Assembly (NCBI RefSeq): GCF_040760075.1
Contig: NZ_CP142884.1
Span: 4,774,001 to 4,838,000 of the forward strand
Source: Sphingobacterium sp. R2
GTDB lineage: Bacteria; Bacteroidota; Bacteroidia; Sphingobacteriales; Sphingobacteriaceae
Length of the DNA: 64,000 nucleotides
Direction: 5' to 3'
In this document: in pieces, positions 1-8,353 of the stretch
Position numbering within the stretch: position 1 is the stretch's first letter
Layout of the letters: each line of letters begins with the position of its first letter
Program-made: the position numbers and the translations under genes
Notes under the pieces: model-generated
The model's database searches: none
Told to the model about the DNA's origin: nothing
Seen by the model: only the letters and a program-made list of their open reading frames with translations

Positions 1-323
1 AAACGGATTAATTTTTCCTTCTTGAAAACATAATTCGACACCTTTTCTTCCATCAAACGCAAAAATTCGACAAATTCAGCAAAAAAGTTCTGACGCTCGA
101 GTGGTGTAAACTGGCTGTTCTTAACAATCCAGAAGAATTGCTCCTCATTCACGTGGAAGGAAACCTCATTGTGCTTCTCTTTTCGAAAAATAAAGATTGG
201 ATCATTTTCCTGGTTAATAAATAGAGCAAAGCCAGTATTTCCACCATCCAGATTAACGACAAAAGCAGAAAAATAGACAGTACCGATCTGTAAACTTTCC
301 AGACAAATTAATTTATGCAACAT
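1..323 (-). CDS. hypothetical protein, C-terminus cut off by window edge
   Basis: The frame is open on the minus strand from an ATG at 323 (MLHKLICLESLQ) to the window edge, giving 107 codons without a stop. The visible part alternates hydrophobic and polar stretches, with FVVNLDGGNTGFALFI and then an acidic, aromatic-rich segment around QFFWIVKNSQ. There is no signal peptide, membrane segment or motif that I recognise. A strong hairpin terminator separates it from the upstream TonB-dependent receptor, so it probably has its own promoter. The function is unknown. Length and reading frame support a real gene, but the missing C-terminal part limits any assignment. Confidence 0.6.
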   Translation of the reverse strand, partial: MLHKLICLESLQIGTVYFSAFVVNLDGGNTGFALFINQENDPIFIFRKEKHNEVSFHVNEEQFFWIVKNSQFTPLERQNFFAEFVEFLRLMEEKVSNYVFKKEKLIR

Positions 324-374
324 CAGGTTGACAATTAGATCACCTAAAATTATTAAGTTTTTATTTAAAAACAA

Positions 375-404
375 AAAAAGCTCACAAAATATTGTGAGCT
401 TTTT
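375..404 (-). terminator. Rho-independent terminator after the TonB-dependent receptor
   Basis: A perfect stem of AGCTCACAA-type arms (375-387 pairing with 392-404) surrounds a 4-base loop AATA. It is bounded by A and T runs, so it can work in both directions. It lies 20 bases beyond the stop codon of the receptor gene on the minus strand. Confidence 0.85.
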
Positions 405-423
405 GTAATTAGAGTAAAATTTA

Positions 424-3036
424 CTAGAAGGTAAATTTTACCGATGCGTTCCAAGTTCTACCCTGTCCGATTAAAACGAAATTGGATGTATCTATACCAT
501 TCCAAGAATTGTTAATATCTGTAACCAAGTTGCTGGATGTTGCTTCAGAAATATAAAACTTATTCAACACATTATTCATGTTAACACGGAAACTTATGTC
601 GTTCTTGTCACTCACCTGAAGATGGTAAGAAAGACCTGCGTCCAAAAGATTAAAAGACGGTAATTTCAGATAGCGACCATAAGTTTGCCCATCGATTACT
701 TCTCTACGATAATTCGATGCATACAAACGCTCATAGTATCTGTAATTTGCATCTACAGATAGCCCCTTAAACACTTTATATTTAGCACCAAATCCATAAG
801 AAGTTTGTGCCGCATTACCAACATGTTCACCGGTTAAGTTAACCTGAGAACGTCCCAATTCGACGCGGTTATCGTTACGTACAACCGAGTTTACTGCACC
901 ATCGTATTTCCAGTCACCTATCGATAAAAATCCTGTTAGGCTTAATTTTTCGATTGGGCGGGCCTCAAAATCAACTTCTACCCCTCTATGCACCTGTTTT
1001 ACACCGTAATTTGTTGTATATAAGTAGGCACCTCCGACTAAAATACCAGGATCATTTGTTGGATTGTATTTTTTCACATCATCAGCCGTCGCTAAACTTG
1101 AGCTTCCAGTAACACGATTTTCCCAGGTTGTGCGGTAAACATTGACGTTCACATCCAAAAATCGAGAGGCAAACTTATAGCCAGCTTCTAAACCCAGGAT
1201 TTTTTCATTTTCGGCATTTTCATTGATATCATTTGCATAATTCATGAAAATATTGTTTTGATAAGGCTGACGGGAATAATACCCTGCATTACCAAAAATA
1301 CTATGATGCCCCAAGGTATAACTTACACCACCTTTCGTATTGTATCCAAAGTTGTTCACGTCTTTAGAATCCTCATTACCCGGGGTGTATTGAAAATAAT
1401 CAGAACGTTTGTTTTGCTGTTCAGAAACCGATCCTTGAAAAAATGCCGTAAAGCCATCTTTGGCATATTCCAATTGACCAAACAGACCTCCATAACGGAT
1501 GTATTGGTTGTAATCCCAAGCTAAACGTTCATCACGCGAATCAGGTTTGCTGGAGAATGCTTTCCAAGGATTTGTTGAGTATGTATTGGTAACCAATGGC
1601 TTATTAGGAAAATTAACATTACCCCCCAATACAACACCATTTGTATTTCCAAGAGGATCAGTCAATTTGCGATAATGTGTACCCTTATAATCCCTTACAT
1701 CAAAACCCACATTGAAATTTAAGGATTCCGAAAGTTTACGGTTATAGTTAGAAACTATACCAAACCATTGGTGATTGTTCACATCGGCAGCTAAGTATTT
1801 ACCTGTATTGTATTTATCACTGCGCAAAGATTGCCCCCCACCTGCTGCTAAAGAAGCGTATACAACGGTAGATAAAGATGATTTATCGTCGATCGTCCAG
1901 TCCCAGTTTAAGTTGGCGACAGGCTTATGATAAAAATTCTTCTGCGCATTCATCATCACGCCATTTGCATCCTTATAATTGTCGTTATAACGTCTGCCAT
2001 TAGCTAGATAATTGGACAATTTTGAGGTATACCCTTGGTTATGCCATTGTGGAGCACCTGTTACCATAAAGTTCAGGTTGTGTTTTTCGTTCGCTTTATA
2101 TCCGACAGACAGGAAATAACTTTGTCCAGCACCTTCTGTATGATCCATATAACCGTTACCTGACCACTGTGTAAACATAGCCGAAACAGCAAAGCCGTTT
2201 TTCATCAGACCGGTATTGTAACCTACCGTTGCCTTCATAAACATATCGTTACCAACAGTGGTACGAACAAAACCACCCTCTTTCATTGCAGTGGATTGTG
2301 TCACGTAATTTACGGTTCCGCCGACAGATGAAATCGCTAATTTAGACGATCCCAAACCACGTTGAATCTGCACTAAAGAGGCAATATCTGTAAGTCCCGA
2401 CCAATTTGACCAATATACACTTCCATTGTCCATACCATTGATAGGCTGACCGTTCAACAAAAATGCTGTATTGGACTGATCAAAACCACGTGTTGTCATA
2501 GAAGACTCACCAAAACCTTTTGCCTGACCAGTGATATAAACCGAAGGGGTATTAGCTAATGCTGAAGTAATATCCTGTGCTCCTACCCTTTCCTCTAAAT
2601 CCTGCTTACGGATCGTCGAAACGGCAATCGGTGTCTTTCTTCCTGCTGCAATATCGATAACCCCATGACCGACAACAACAACCTCATCCAAATTTGTTGA
2701 AGATCCAGCCGTAAAAATTGGATTGATATTCAACGATTCCTCCGATTTCAGCATGATGTTTTCGAAAACAACAGGCGTTTCGCCAATGTAAGTTACCTCT
2801 ACTTTGTAGGGGCCTCCTTCTTGAAGATTTGAAATTTGAAATTTTCCTTGGGCATCGGCTGAGCCACTTACTACTTGTCCACTTGGGATGTGGGTAATTT
2901 TAATGGTTGCTCCTTTAACCGTTTGTCCAGTAGCTTCTTTGACAACTCCTGAAACCGAACCAGTATTTGCTGTTTGACCTTGAACGGCACCATAACTAGC
3001 AAAAACAAGGGCAAAAAAAAGTAAAGACTTTTTCAT
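424..3036 (-). CDS. TonB-dependent outer-membrane receptor with carboxypeptidase-like regulatory domain
   Basis: This is a large outer-membrane receptor of 870 residues. The chosen ATG at 3036 begins a signal peptide (MKKSLLFFALVFASYG...VQGQ). An ATG-initiated frame extends to 3069, but that start lies inside a perfect -7 box and so is unlikely to be translated. Residues about 25-110 form the CarboxypepD_reg-like domain (GSVSGVVKEATGQTVKGATI). The plug follows (LDEVVVVGHG, later QIQRGLGSSKLAISSVGGTVNYVT), and then a 22-strand-type barrel ending in a terminal aromatic, VKFTF. It is shorter than SusC proteins and has no SusD partner, so it more likely imports a siderophore or other small ligand than a glycan. 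The ligand cannot be read from sequence. It is monocistronic, ending at a terminator. Confidence 0.9.
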   Translation of the reverse strand: MKKSLLFFALVFASYGAVQGQTANTGSVSGVVKEATGQTVKGATIKITHIPSGQVVSGSADAQGKFQISNLQEGGPYKVEVTYIGETPVVFENIMLKSEESLNINPIFTAGSSTNLDEVVVVGHGVIDIAAGRKTPIAVSTIRKQDLEERVGAQDITSALANTPSVYITGQAKGFGESSMTTRGFDQSNTAFLLNGQPINGMDNGSVYWSNWSGLTDIASLVQIQRGLGSSKLAISSVGGTVNYVTQSTAMKEGGFVRTTVGNDMFMKATVGYNTGLMKNGFAVSAMFTQWSGNGYMDHTEGAGQSYFLSVGYKANEKHNLNFMVTGAPQWHNQGYTSKLSNYLANGRRYNDNYKDANGVMMNAQKNFYHKPVANLNWDWTIDDKSSLSTVVYASLAAGGGQSLRSDKYNTGKYLAADVNNHQWFGIVSNYNRKLSESLNFNVGFDVRDYKGTHYRKLTDPLGNTNGVVLGGNVNFPNKPLVTNTYSTNPWKAFSSKPDSRDERLAWDYNQYIRYGGLFGQLEYAKDGFTAFFQGSVSEQQNKRSDYFQYTPGNEDSKDVNNFGYNTKGGVSYTLGHHSIFGNAGYYSRQPYQNNIFMNYANDINENAENEKILGLEAGYKFASRFLDVNVNVYRTTWENRVTGSSSLATADDVKKYNPTNDPGILVGGAYLYTTNYGVKQVHRGVEVDFEARPIEKLSLTGFLSIGDWKYDGAVNSVVRNDNRVELGRSQVNLTGEHVGNAAQTSYGFGAKYKVFKGLSVDANYRYYERLYASNYRREVIDGQTYGRYLKLPSFNLLDAGLSYHLQVSDKNDISFRVNMNNVLNKFYISEATSSNLVTDINNSWNGIDTSNFVLIGQGRTWNASVKFTF

Positions 3037-3066
3037 GTTAGATGTGATTGTTTTGTTTTTGTGCCG

Positions 3067-3074
3067 CAAAATTA
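3067..3074 (-). promoter_or_regulatory. -7 box of the TonB-dependent receptor gene
   Basis: Read on the minus strand the sequence is TAATTTTG, an exact match to the Bacteroidota -7 consensus TAnnTTTG. Transcription would start near 3061, leaving a leader of about 25 bases before the ATG at 3036. A TTA rather than TTG lies at the -33 distance. This site argues for the downstream ATG as the true start. Confidence 0.55.
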
Positions 3075-3465
3075 GGAATTGATTGTCTTTTTAACTAATT
3101 TTAACAATACCAATATGATGCAGTATCTCTATATAGAGAGAATAAATTTTAATCTTCCACAGAAAAATAGCAAATTTCAGCAAAAAGAGGCAAAAAAAAT
3201 ACAGCAGACTTAAAATAAATACAACACATCCATCCTATTCATGGAAAAACAGCAAAAATAATCAAAATAATATTTTGTCTGTTTTGAATAAATCAAAATT
3301 TATCAATTTTACGATTTTTATGAATTGAATACAAGATTTCATACTCTATCCTCATGAGATGCTAAAAATTGTTTCTTTCAATCCGTAGTTTCCTCCTACC
3401 TACTTTTCTTCCCATAACAGCTGAAATAAGCCTATAAATAATTAACTTTAACTAATTTAAAAAAT
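3075..3465. other. AT-rich divergent intergenic region
   Basis: About 390 bases separate the receptor (minus) from the Crp-type regulator (plus). The region has no convincing ORF. It contains a perfect 14-bp palindrome TCTCTATATAGAGA at 3126-3139 and an odd palindrome CAAAATA-A-TATTTTG at 3262-3276. Both are possible operators, but in such AT-rich DNA they could be chance. No classical TGTGA-N6-TCACA Crp site is seen. Confidence 0.4.
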
Positions 3466-4095
3466 ATGTTATCCATAGAACAAGCTTATACAGGCATTCT
3501 TGAACCGGAATTAATCGTTGAAATAGCTAAAAACGCGCATATGAAAACCTTCCGTGAAGGGGATCTCATCATTGATACCAATCAATATATCAGGGCGATG
3601 CCTCTCCTCTTGGATGGAGCAATCAAAATTGTCCGGGAGGATGAAGATAAAGGCGAATTGTTGCTCTACTACCTGGAAAAAGGTCAAACCTGTACAATGT
3701 CAATAGCCTGTTGCCTCGGGAATAAAAAAAGTGAAATTCGTGCGCTCGCAGAAAAAACAACGACTGTAGCCATGATTCCAAATGAGCTTGTCAACCTTTG
3801 GATGGGAAAATACCCTTCCTGGCGAAATTTCATCATATCAAGCTATTCAAGCCGGATGGACGAAATGTTACAAGCTGTTGATAGTCTAGCTTTTTCCAAC
3901 ATGGAAGAACGCATCATCAATTATTTGAAAGCCAAAGTGAAGCTGAATGACGACCGAATCCTCACCCTCACGCATCAGGATATCGCTTCCGATTTAAATA
4001 CATCCCGAGTCGTTGTCTCCCGAATTTTAAAAAAACTCGAACATGAAGATAAAATAGTGCTGCTACGTAACGAAATTAGGGTATTGGTGGAATAA
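3466..4095 (+). CDS. Crp/Fnr-family transcriptional regulator with cysteine cluster
   Basis: This 209-residue protein has a cyclic-nucleotide-binding-like beta barrel (about residues 10-125), a dimerisation helix (about 125-150) and a winged-helix DNA-binding domain (about 150-205, with LTHQDIASDLNTSRVVVSRILKKLE as a typical Crp HTH). Where Crp has the phosphate-binding cassette with its GE...RS residues, this protein has GQTCTMSIACCLG, with Cys76, Cys82 and Cys83. It therefore probably does not bind cAMP and may sense redox state, sulfur species or a metal; that is inference. It lies 60 bases upstream of a dehydrogenase gene, which has its own candidate promoter. The target genes are unknown. 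Confidence 0.88.
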   Translation: MLSIEQAYTGILEPELIVEIAKNAHMKTFREGDLIIDTNQYIRAMPLLLDGAIKIVREDEDKGELLLYYLEKGQTCTMSIACCLGNKKSEIRALAEKTTTVAMIPNELVNLWMGKYPSWRNFIISSYSSRMDEMLQAVDSLAFSNMEERIINYLKAKVKLNDDRILTLTHQDIASDLNTSRVVVSRILKKLEHEDKIVLLRNEIRVLVE

Positions 4096-4115
4096 GCAAA
4101 ACATTTGTATCTTTA
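4084..4115 (+). promoter_or_regulatory. candidate promoter of the dehydrogenase gene
   Basis: TTG at 4084-4086 is followed after 21 bases by TATCTTTA (4108-4115), 7 of 8 matches to TAnnTTTG. It overlaps the last codons of the Crp-type gene and would give a leader of about 35 bases before the ATG at 4156. Confidence 0.45.
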
Positions 4116-4155
4116 GTTATACGTAAATTTCAAGAGCAATTAATGTAATTTTTAG

Positions 4156-5001
4156 ATGAAGATAGAAAAATTAGGATTTATAGGATTAGGAAACATGGGG
4201 TATCCCATGGCTAAAAATCTAGAAAAAGCAGGATTCCCCCTTTCTGTTTACAATAGAAACAAGGCTAAAGCAGCAAGCTTTGAAGAGCAATCAATTATCA
4301 GCGAAGATATAGGTGAATTAGTCGATCATAGCGACATTATATTTTCCATGCTCACCAATGATGAAGCAGTCAGCGAAGTATACGAAAAAATCCTGCAAAG
4401 GGAGATCAAGGGCAAATTATTTGTCGATATGAGTACAATCTCACGCGAACGCTCTATTTCTATTGCATCGAAATTAAAAGAAAAAGGCGGTGCATTTATT
4501 GATGCGCCTGTAGCAGGCAGTACTAAACCAGCGGCTGAAGGTACCCTTATTATTATGGTTGGTGGCGAATCAGAAGATGTTCATCGCGCTAGACCTTACC
4601 TTGAGCAAATGGGCAAATCGATCAAACATCTTGGTAAAAATGGCCAAGGGATCTCCGCCAAACTTGCCATAAATTATTTTCTATCCACCATTTATCAAGG
4701 GCTTGCGGAAACAATCCTGTTTTCAGACAAATTAGGCGTTAGTCGAGGCCAAATGCTCGAAATCATCAACGATAGTGCCAGCGGCAGTGGGGCAACAAAA
4801 GTGAAAACACCATTATTGGTGGAAGAAAACTACAGTCCTGCATTCGCGCTAGACCTTATGCTGAAAGATATTCGACTGGCCCAACAAGCCGGTGCTGACT
4901 ATCCCCTCCTCCAGACTTTACTCGAAACCTACGGGAAAGCACACGATCAAGGTCTCGGACAGCTCGATGTTATTGGTATCATTGAATCCATCAAGTCGTA
5001 A
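4156..5001 (+). CDS. NAD(P)-dependent oxidoreductase, 3-hydroxyisobutyrate dehydrogenase family
   Basis: This 281-residue enzyme belongs to the beta-hydroxyacid dehydrogenase / 6-phosphogluconate dehydrogenase-like family. The N-terminal Rossmann fold starts at once (FIGLGNMGYPMAKNL, residues 8-22, the GxGxxG dinucleotide motif). An Arg in VYNRN at about residue 34 suggests NADP preference. The substrate-binding signature DAPVAGSTKPAAEGTL lies at about 117-131, and the catalytic lysine is Lys169 in GQGISAKLAINYF. The all-helical C-terminal domain is complete. Family members act on tartronate semialdehyde, succinic semialdehyde, glyoxylate or 3-hydroxyisobutyrate; the substrate is not decided here. 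It follows the Crp-type regulator and precedes a dienelactone hydrolase-like gene, both probably with separate promoters. Confidence 0.88.
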   Translation: MKIEKLGFIGLGNMGYPMAKNLEKAGFPLSVYNRNKAKAASFEEQSIISEDIGELVDHSDIIFSMLTNDEAVSEVYEKILQREIKGKLFVDMSTISRERSISIASKLKEKGGAFIDAPVAGSTKPAAEGTLIIMVGGESEDVHRARPYLEQMGKSIKHLGKNGQGISAKLAINYFLSTIYQGLAETILFSDKLGVSRGQMLEIINDSASGSGATKVKTPLLVEENYSPAFALDLMLKDIRLAQQAGADYPLLQTLLETYGKAHDQGLGQLDVIGIIESIKS

Positions 5002-5008
5002 CTTCAGG

Positions 5009-5038
5009 TTGGCGACAGCGGAAAAAAATGTACATTTA
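5009..5038 (+). promoter_or_regulatory. candidate promoter of the dienelactone hydrolase-like gene
   Basis: TTG at 5009-5011 is followed after 19 bases by TACATTTA (5031-5038), 7 of 8 matches to TAnnTTTG. It sits just after the stop codon of the dehydrogenase gene and about 80 bases before the hydrolase ATG. Confidence 0.4.
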
Positions 5039-5120
5039 AAATTATATTTAGTTGAGATGGACTCCAAATTGGGTTCATTTTTGATCACACAAAATAATAA
5101 GTGGAACAAATTCTTTACAG

Positions 5121-5864
5121 ATGAAAACAGTTATGACACTATTGATGCTTACTATGGTCACCATGACTACGCAGGCCCAACAATTAAAACAGGTTTCTTA
5201 CCAGGATGGTGAACAGAAACTCAACGGCATGGTAACCGCCAATACGGCAAAAAAAGGCCCAGCTGTTTTAATTCTTCCAGCATGGAAAGGAATTGACAAC
5301 GAAGCGAAACAAGCCGCATTACAACTTGAAAAAGAAGGGTACATCGCGTTCATTGCCGACATCTACGGTGAAGGGAATATCCCCTCCGACAACACCGCCG
5401 CTTCGAAAATTGCCAGCCACTACAAGACAGACTATAAAGCTTATCAGCATCGCATAATGCTCGCATTGGAACAACTGAAAAAAGAGGGTGCGGATCCCAG
5501 CAAGATTGCTGTCATTGGCTATTGCTTTGGAGGTACGGGCGCGCTCGAAGCCGCAAGAGCGGATTTACCCGTCAATGCGGTGGTCAGTATCCATGGCGGC
5601 CTATCCAAAGCTGCCGACAGACCCAATGGTTCGATCAAAACAAAAGTACTCATTGAGCACCCAGCAGCCGATAAAAGTGTATCAAAAGAAGATTACGATG
5701 GGTTGGTCAAGGAATTAAATGAAGGAAAAGCAGACTGGCAAATAATTACCTACGCAAATTCTGGACATACGTTTACGAATCCCGAGTCAGCCGAATATAA
5801 CCCCGTAATGGCTAAACGTGCCTGGGAGCACACCTTATTATTTTTGAAAGAAGTATTAAATTAA
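5121..5864 (+). CDS. dienelactone hydrolase family protein, exported
   Basis: This alpha/beta hydrolase has 247 residues. A signal peptide (MKTVMTLLMLTMVTMTTQAQ) predicts periplasmic location. The nucleophile elbow is GYCFGG, with Cys135 replacing the Ser of most hydrolases, as is characteristic of dienelactone hydrolases. The other triad members are probably Asp184 (HPAADKSVS) and His216 (ANSGHTFTN). Classical DLH opens dienelactones in aromatic degradation, but exported Bacteroidota members are of unknown substrate, and no aromatic pathway genes lie nearby. A secreted protein of unknown function starts 33 bases downstream on the same strand and may be cotranscribed. Confidence 0.88.
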   Translation: MKTVMTLLMLTMVTMTTQAQQLKQVSYQDGEQKLNGMVTANTAKKGPAVLILPAWKGIDNEAKQAALQLEKEGYIAFIADIYGEGNIPSDNTAASKIASHYKTDYKAYQHRIMLALEQLKKEGADPSKIAVIGYCFGGTGALEAARADLPVNAVVSIHGGLSKAADRPNGSIKTKVLIEHPAADKSVSKEDYDGLVKELNEGKADWQIITYANSGHTFTNPESAEYNPVMAKRAWEHTLLFLKEVLN

Positions 5865-5897
5865 ATAGAAAAATCAACAACAGCAATATCGACCCAA

Positions 5898-7148
5898 ATG
5901 AATTGTAACGCGAAACTGCACATTTATCAGATTATCATTCAGTTGTTGATATTGCTGTTATATAGTCCCAGCGCGGCATCGCAAACAGTAAAATCGCTAA
6001 CAATAGCTAGCCCAACGCATGCAGTTCTTTTTGTAACCAATGAGTCCGATAAATCAACTGATTTCATCATGCGTCTACACGAAAAAAATGCTGCTGAGAT
6101 TTTCAAACTAGTGCCTTTTAGCACAACAAAGTTATTGGTCACAAAAACCGATGCAAAAAAACTCACATTCATCGTTAAAAATCACCAATGGACTATCGAC
6201 GTATTGTCATTGAAGCAACGTCAAGCCATGATCTTGTTTGATGGATTAGCCAAACCCAAGATCATATACGATAGTAATACCTATCTGGCAGCAGCCAAAC
6301 CGTTATTAAACACCAGCACACAAATTGCATCAACGAAAGCTTCGGCACAATATAATGCCTCACATTTCTTTGACTCAATCGCACAAGTTCAATTTATTCC
6401 ATCCGGGCAATATGCAGCGGCTATTATCGCAAATCCCGCTCTTCCTCTTTATTACAGTCAGCGTAAGAAGATATGTGACGGCACTTATGTAATGCAGCAG
6501 TTTTCGGACGAAAATGCGGTGCAATCCGGTGCAATGATGACGACGGTATATGAAGAAGGCAAAGAGATCACATCGAACAATCTTTCCGGGGGAAATAATT
6601 ATTACAACAAAAGATGCTATAATCAATTCGGACTTATCGACTCCATACAGTACCTTCAAAATAGTAAATGGAGCAGCAGTACAATTTACCGGTATCTCCC
6701 AAATGCCATTGTTTCCTACGATCCTACATTTGAATCGGCGATAATTTATCACTTGAACAGTAAACTTCAGGTTATAAAAAGTGAATCCATTCATTTTGTC
6801 TATCAACGGAGAGACTGGACCATTTACAGTTATGATCAACAGAATCGAATTACTGAAGAGATTTCGGGCAGAAATGATCAAAGAGAAAGTCGCGTCCGCT
6901 ATCAGTATGATAGTCCGGAAACAAGTGACTATTCGCTACGTCAAACCTTCGATCAAAGCGATCGACTGACAGCTGAAATCAAGCGATCCTACCGAGCCAA
7001 CGAAACGATTGATGAGTTTTATTATGAGGGTGTATTACAACAAAAATCAATTGTAAAAGACCGCGGCAACTGTGCCTTTGAAAATCTAGTATACAACAAG
7101 GAGGGACAGTTAACGGCAAAGTACATACAGGTAAGGAAAACCAACTAA
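5898..7148 (+). CDS. secreted protein with YD-repeat-like C-terminal region
   Basis: This 416-residue protein begins with a signal peptide or signal anchor (MNCNAKLHIYQIIIQLLILLLYSPSAASQ). Residues about 30-130 form a beta-rich region. From about residue 190 to the end, the sequence shows aromatic, regularly spaced strands of the kind seen in YD/RHS-like beta sheets (YSYDQQNRITEEISG, YNKEGQLTAKYIQ). There are only a few degenerate repeats and no RHS core or toxin domain, so it is not a polymorphic toxin. The function is unknown. It starts 33 bases after the dienelactone hydrolase-like gene and could be in its operon. Confidence 0.75.
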   Translation: MNCNAKLHIYQIIIQLLILLLYSPSAASQTVKSLTIASPTHAVLFVTNESDKSTDFIMRLHEKNAAEIFKLVPFSTTKLLVTKTDAKKLTFIVKNHQWTIDVLSLKQRQAMILFDGLAKPKIIYDSNTYLAAAKPLLNTSTQIASTKASAQYNASHFFDSIAQVQFIPSGQYAAAIIANPALPLYYSQRKKICDGTYVMQQFSDENAVQSGAMMTTVYEEGKEITSNNLSGGNNYYNKRCYNQFGLIDSIQYLQNSKWSSSTIYRYLPNAIVSYDPTFESAIIYHLNSKLQVIKSESIHFVYQRRDWTIYSYDQQNRITEEISGRNDQRESRVRYQYDSPETSDYSLRQTFDQSDRLTAEIKRSYRANETIDEFYYEGVLQQKSIVKDRGNCAFENLVYNKEGQLTAKYIQVRKTN

Positions 7149-7272
7149 ACAAACTGAAAAACTGCGCTAAACTCCGGAAATAAGATTCTTGACTTTGATA
7201 AAAAATATGCGACAAAATACGGCTAAAAACACATTTCTGCACTAATTTTGATAGCGATACAAAAACGTCAAA

Positions 7273-8115
7273 TTGAGAAAAAGAAAACTGATCAGTCAAC
7301 GCCATCCCATACTCTACTTTTTTGCGGTATGGGTAAGAAGAGTACAAAGAAAAGTCATCTGGCTAATTGACAACAAAAAATACAGCACAGCTAAATCAGC
7401 TGAAAAACTTCCCTTTCGTATTAAGAAGCATCAGTCTGTCTTATTAAAAAAACTGGGCGAAAATAATATGCAATTGCAGATTAACAAAGTTACCAACCTG
7501 AAAATTGCAGCTGCACAGATTAATAGCATTCTGATCAGACCGGAGGAAACCTTTTCATTTTGTAAACTCGTTGGACTACCCACTGTAAAAAAAGGATATC
7601 TGCCTGGAATGGAGTTATCCTTTGGTGAAGCAAGAGCGGGTATTGGCGGTGGAATCTGTCAAATATCCAACCTCATCCATTGGCTTGTTATCCATAGTCC
7701 ACTCACCGTCAACGAACGTTATCACCACTCTTTTGACCCTTTTCCGGACGATGGCCGTGTATTGCCATTCGGTAGTGGAGCTACCGTCTTTTATAATTAT
7801 CGCGATTATCAGTTCACCAACAACACGCCTTACACCTTTCAAATAAACCTCTGGTTTACAGACAAATGTTTAGAGGGTGAATTAAGAATTGATCAAGAAC
7901 TTGACTTTGCCTATCATGTCTTTGAAAAAGAACATCAATTTCTTAAAATTGACAATCAGTTCTTTCGTAAAAATGAGATTTGGCGCGAGAAGTTTTTAAA
8001 ATTTCAGGGTGGAAAGATTTTGGAAACCGAACTTTTGACCAAAAATTTTGCCCGGGTTACCTATACCCCTGTTGAATATATTGAAATTAGTGCCGATCAA
8101 AATACGGTCGATTAA
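7273..8115 (+). CDS. VanW family protein
   Basis: This 280-residue protein carries the VanW domain at about residues 70-235, including ETFSFCKLVG, KKGYLPG and the signature GGGICQISN. VanW was named for its presence in vanB-type vancomycin resistance clusters, but its biochemical role is unknown. Here no D-Ala-D-Lac ligase, VanX or VanH genes are present, so no glycopeptide resistance is implied. The frame starts with TTG at 7273 (encoding MRKRKLISQRHP). No ATG lies in frame before residue 66, which would remove part of the conserved N-terminus, so TTG is preferred. No signal peptide is obvious; a short hydrophobic stretch lies at residues 13-22. Confidence 0.85.
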   Translation: MRKRKLISQRHPILYFFAVWVRRVQRKVIWLIDNKKYSTAKSAEKLPFRIKKHQSVLLKKLGENNMQLQINKVTNLKIAAAQINSILIRPEETFSFCKLVGLPTVKKGYLPGMELSFGEARAGIGGGICQISNLIHWLVIHSPLTVNERYHHSFDPFPDDGRVLPFGSGATVFYNYRDYQFTNNTPYTFQINLWFTDKCLEGELRIDQELDFAYHVFEKEHQFLKIDNQFFRKNEIWREKFLKFQGGKILETELLTKNFARVTYTPVEYIEISADQNTVD

Positions 8116-8170
8116 TTCAACAAGCTAAGTGATCGAAAAATGACGGATATGAAAAGTCCACTTTTTTGTT

Positions 8171-8178
8171 TAAGTTTG
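8171..8178 (+). promoter_or_regulatory. -7 box of the thiamine salvage operon
   Basis: TAAGTTTG matches TAnnTTTG exactly. Transcription would start about 6-8 bases downstream, at the first base of the TPP aptamer (about 8183). No TTG is present at -33. Confidence 0.6.
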
Positions 8179-8181
8179 GTT

Positions 8182-8260
8182 TGGCTTTGGGGGTATTCTG
8201 TATAGAATTGAGATAGTCCCTTTGAACCTGATTCGGTTTATACCGGCGTAGGGAAAAGCA
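8182..8260 (+). promoter_or_regulatory. TPP riboswitch (THI-box) aptamer
   Basis: The thi-box signatures are present in order: GGGGGTATTC, CTGTATAGAATTGAGATAGTC, then CCTTTGAACCTGATTCGG and TACCGGCGTAGGGAAAAGC. The closing P1 helix pairs GCTTT at 8184-8188 with AAAGC at 8255-8259. The aptamer directly precedes thiM-thiE-thiD-tenA. TPP binding would turn the salvage operon off when thiamine pyrophosphate is plentiful. Confidence 0.93.
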
Positions 8261-8267
8261 AAAATCC

Positions 8268-8353
8268 ACTGTACAGCATACTCCTTTACTGCACAGGCTA
8301 TCGCTCTTCTTCCCGCCAAGGCCATACAGTACATCTTAGCATATGTAAAAGGA
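8268..8353 (+). promoter_or_regulatory. probable expression platform of the TPP riboswitch
   Basis: Between aptamer and thiM lies a hairpin of CTGTACAG (8269-8276) with CTGCACAG (8288-8295), one mismatch. Its loop contains TCCTTTAC (8282-8289), complementary to the purine-rich GTAAAAGGA (8345-8353) just before the thiM ATG, with one bulged A. Alternative pairing of these elements could hide or expose the ribosome entry site. No intrinsic terminator is seen, so translational control is inferred. Confidence 0.45.

Noticed and set aside
6375..6881. 168-codon minus-strand frame within the YD-like secreted protein gene
   Set aside because: The plus-strand protein has a signal peptide and regular beta pattern; the antisense frame shows neither.
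7273..8115. VanW as evidence of vancomycin resistance
   Set aside because: No vanH, vanA/B, vanX or vanRS-like ligase set is nearby; single VanW proteins are common and of unknown function.
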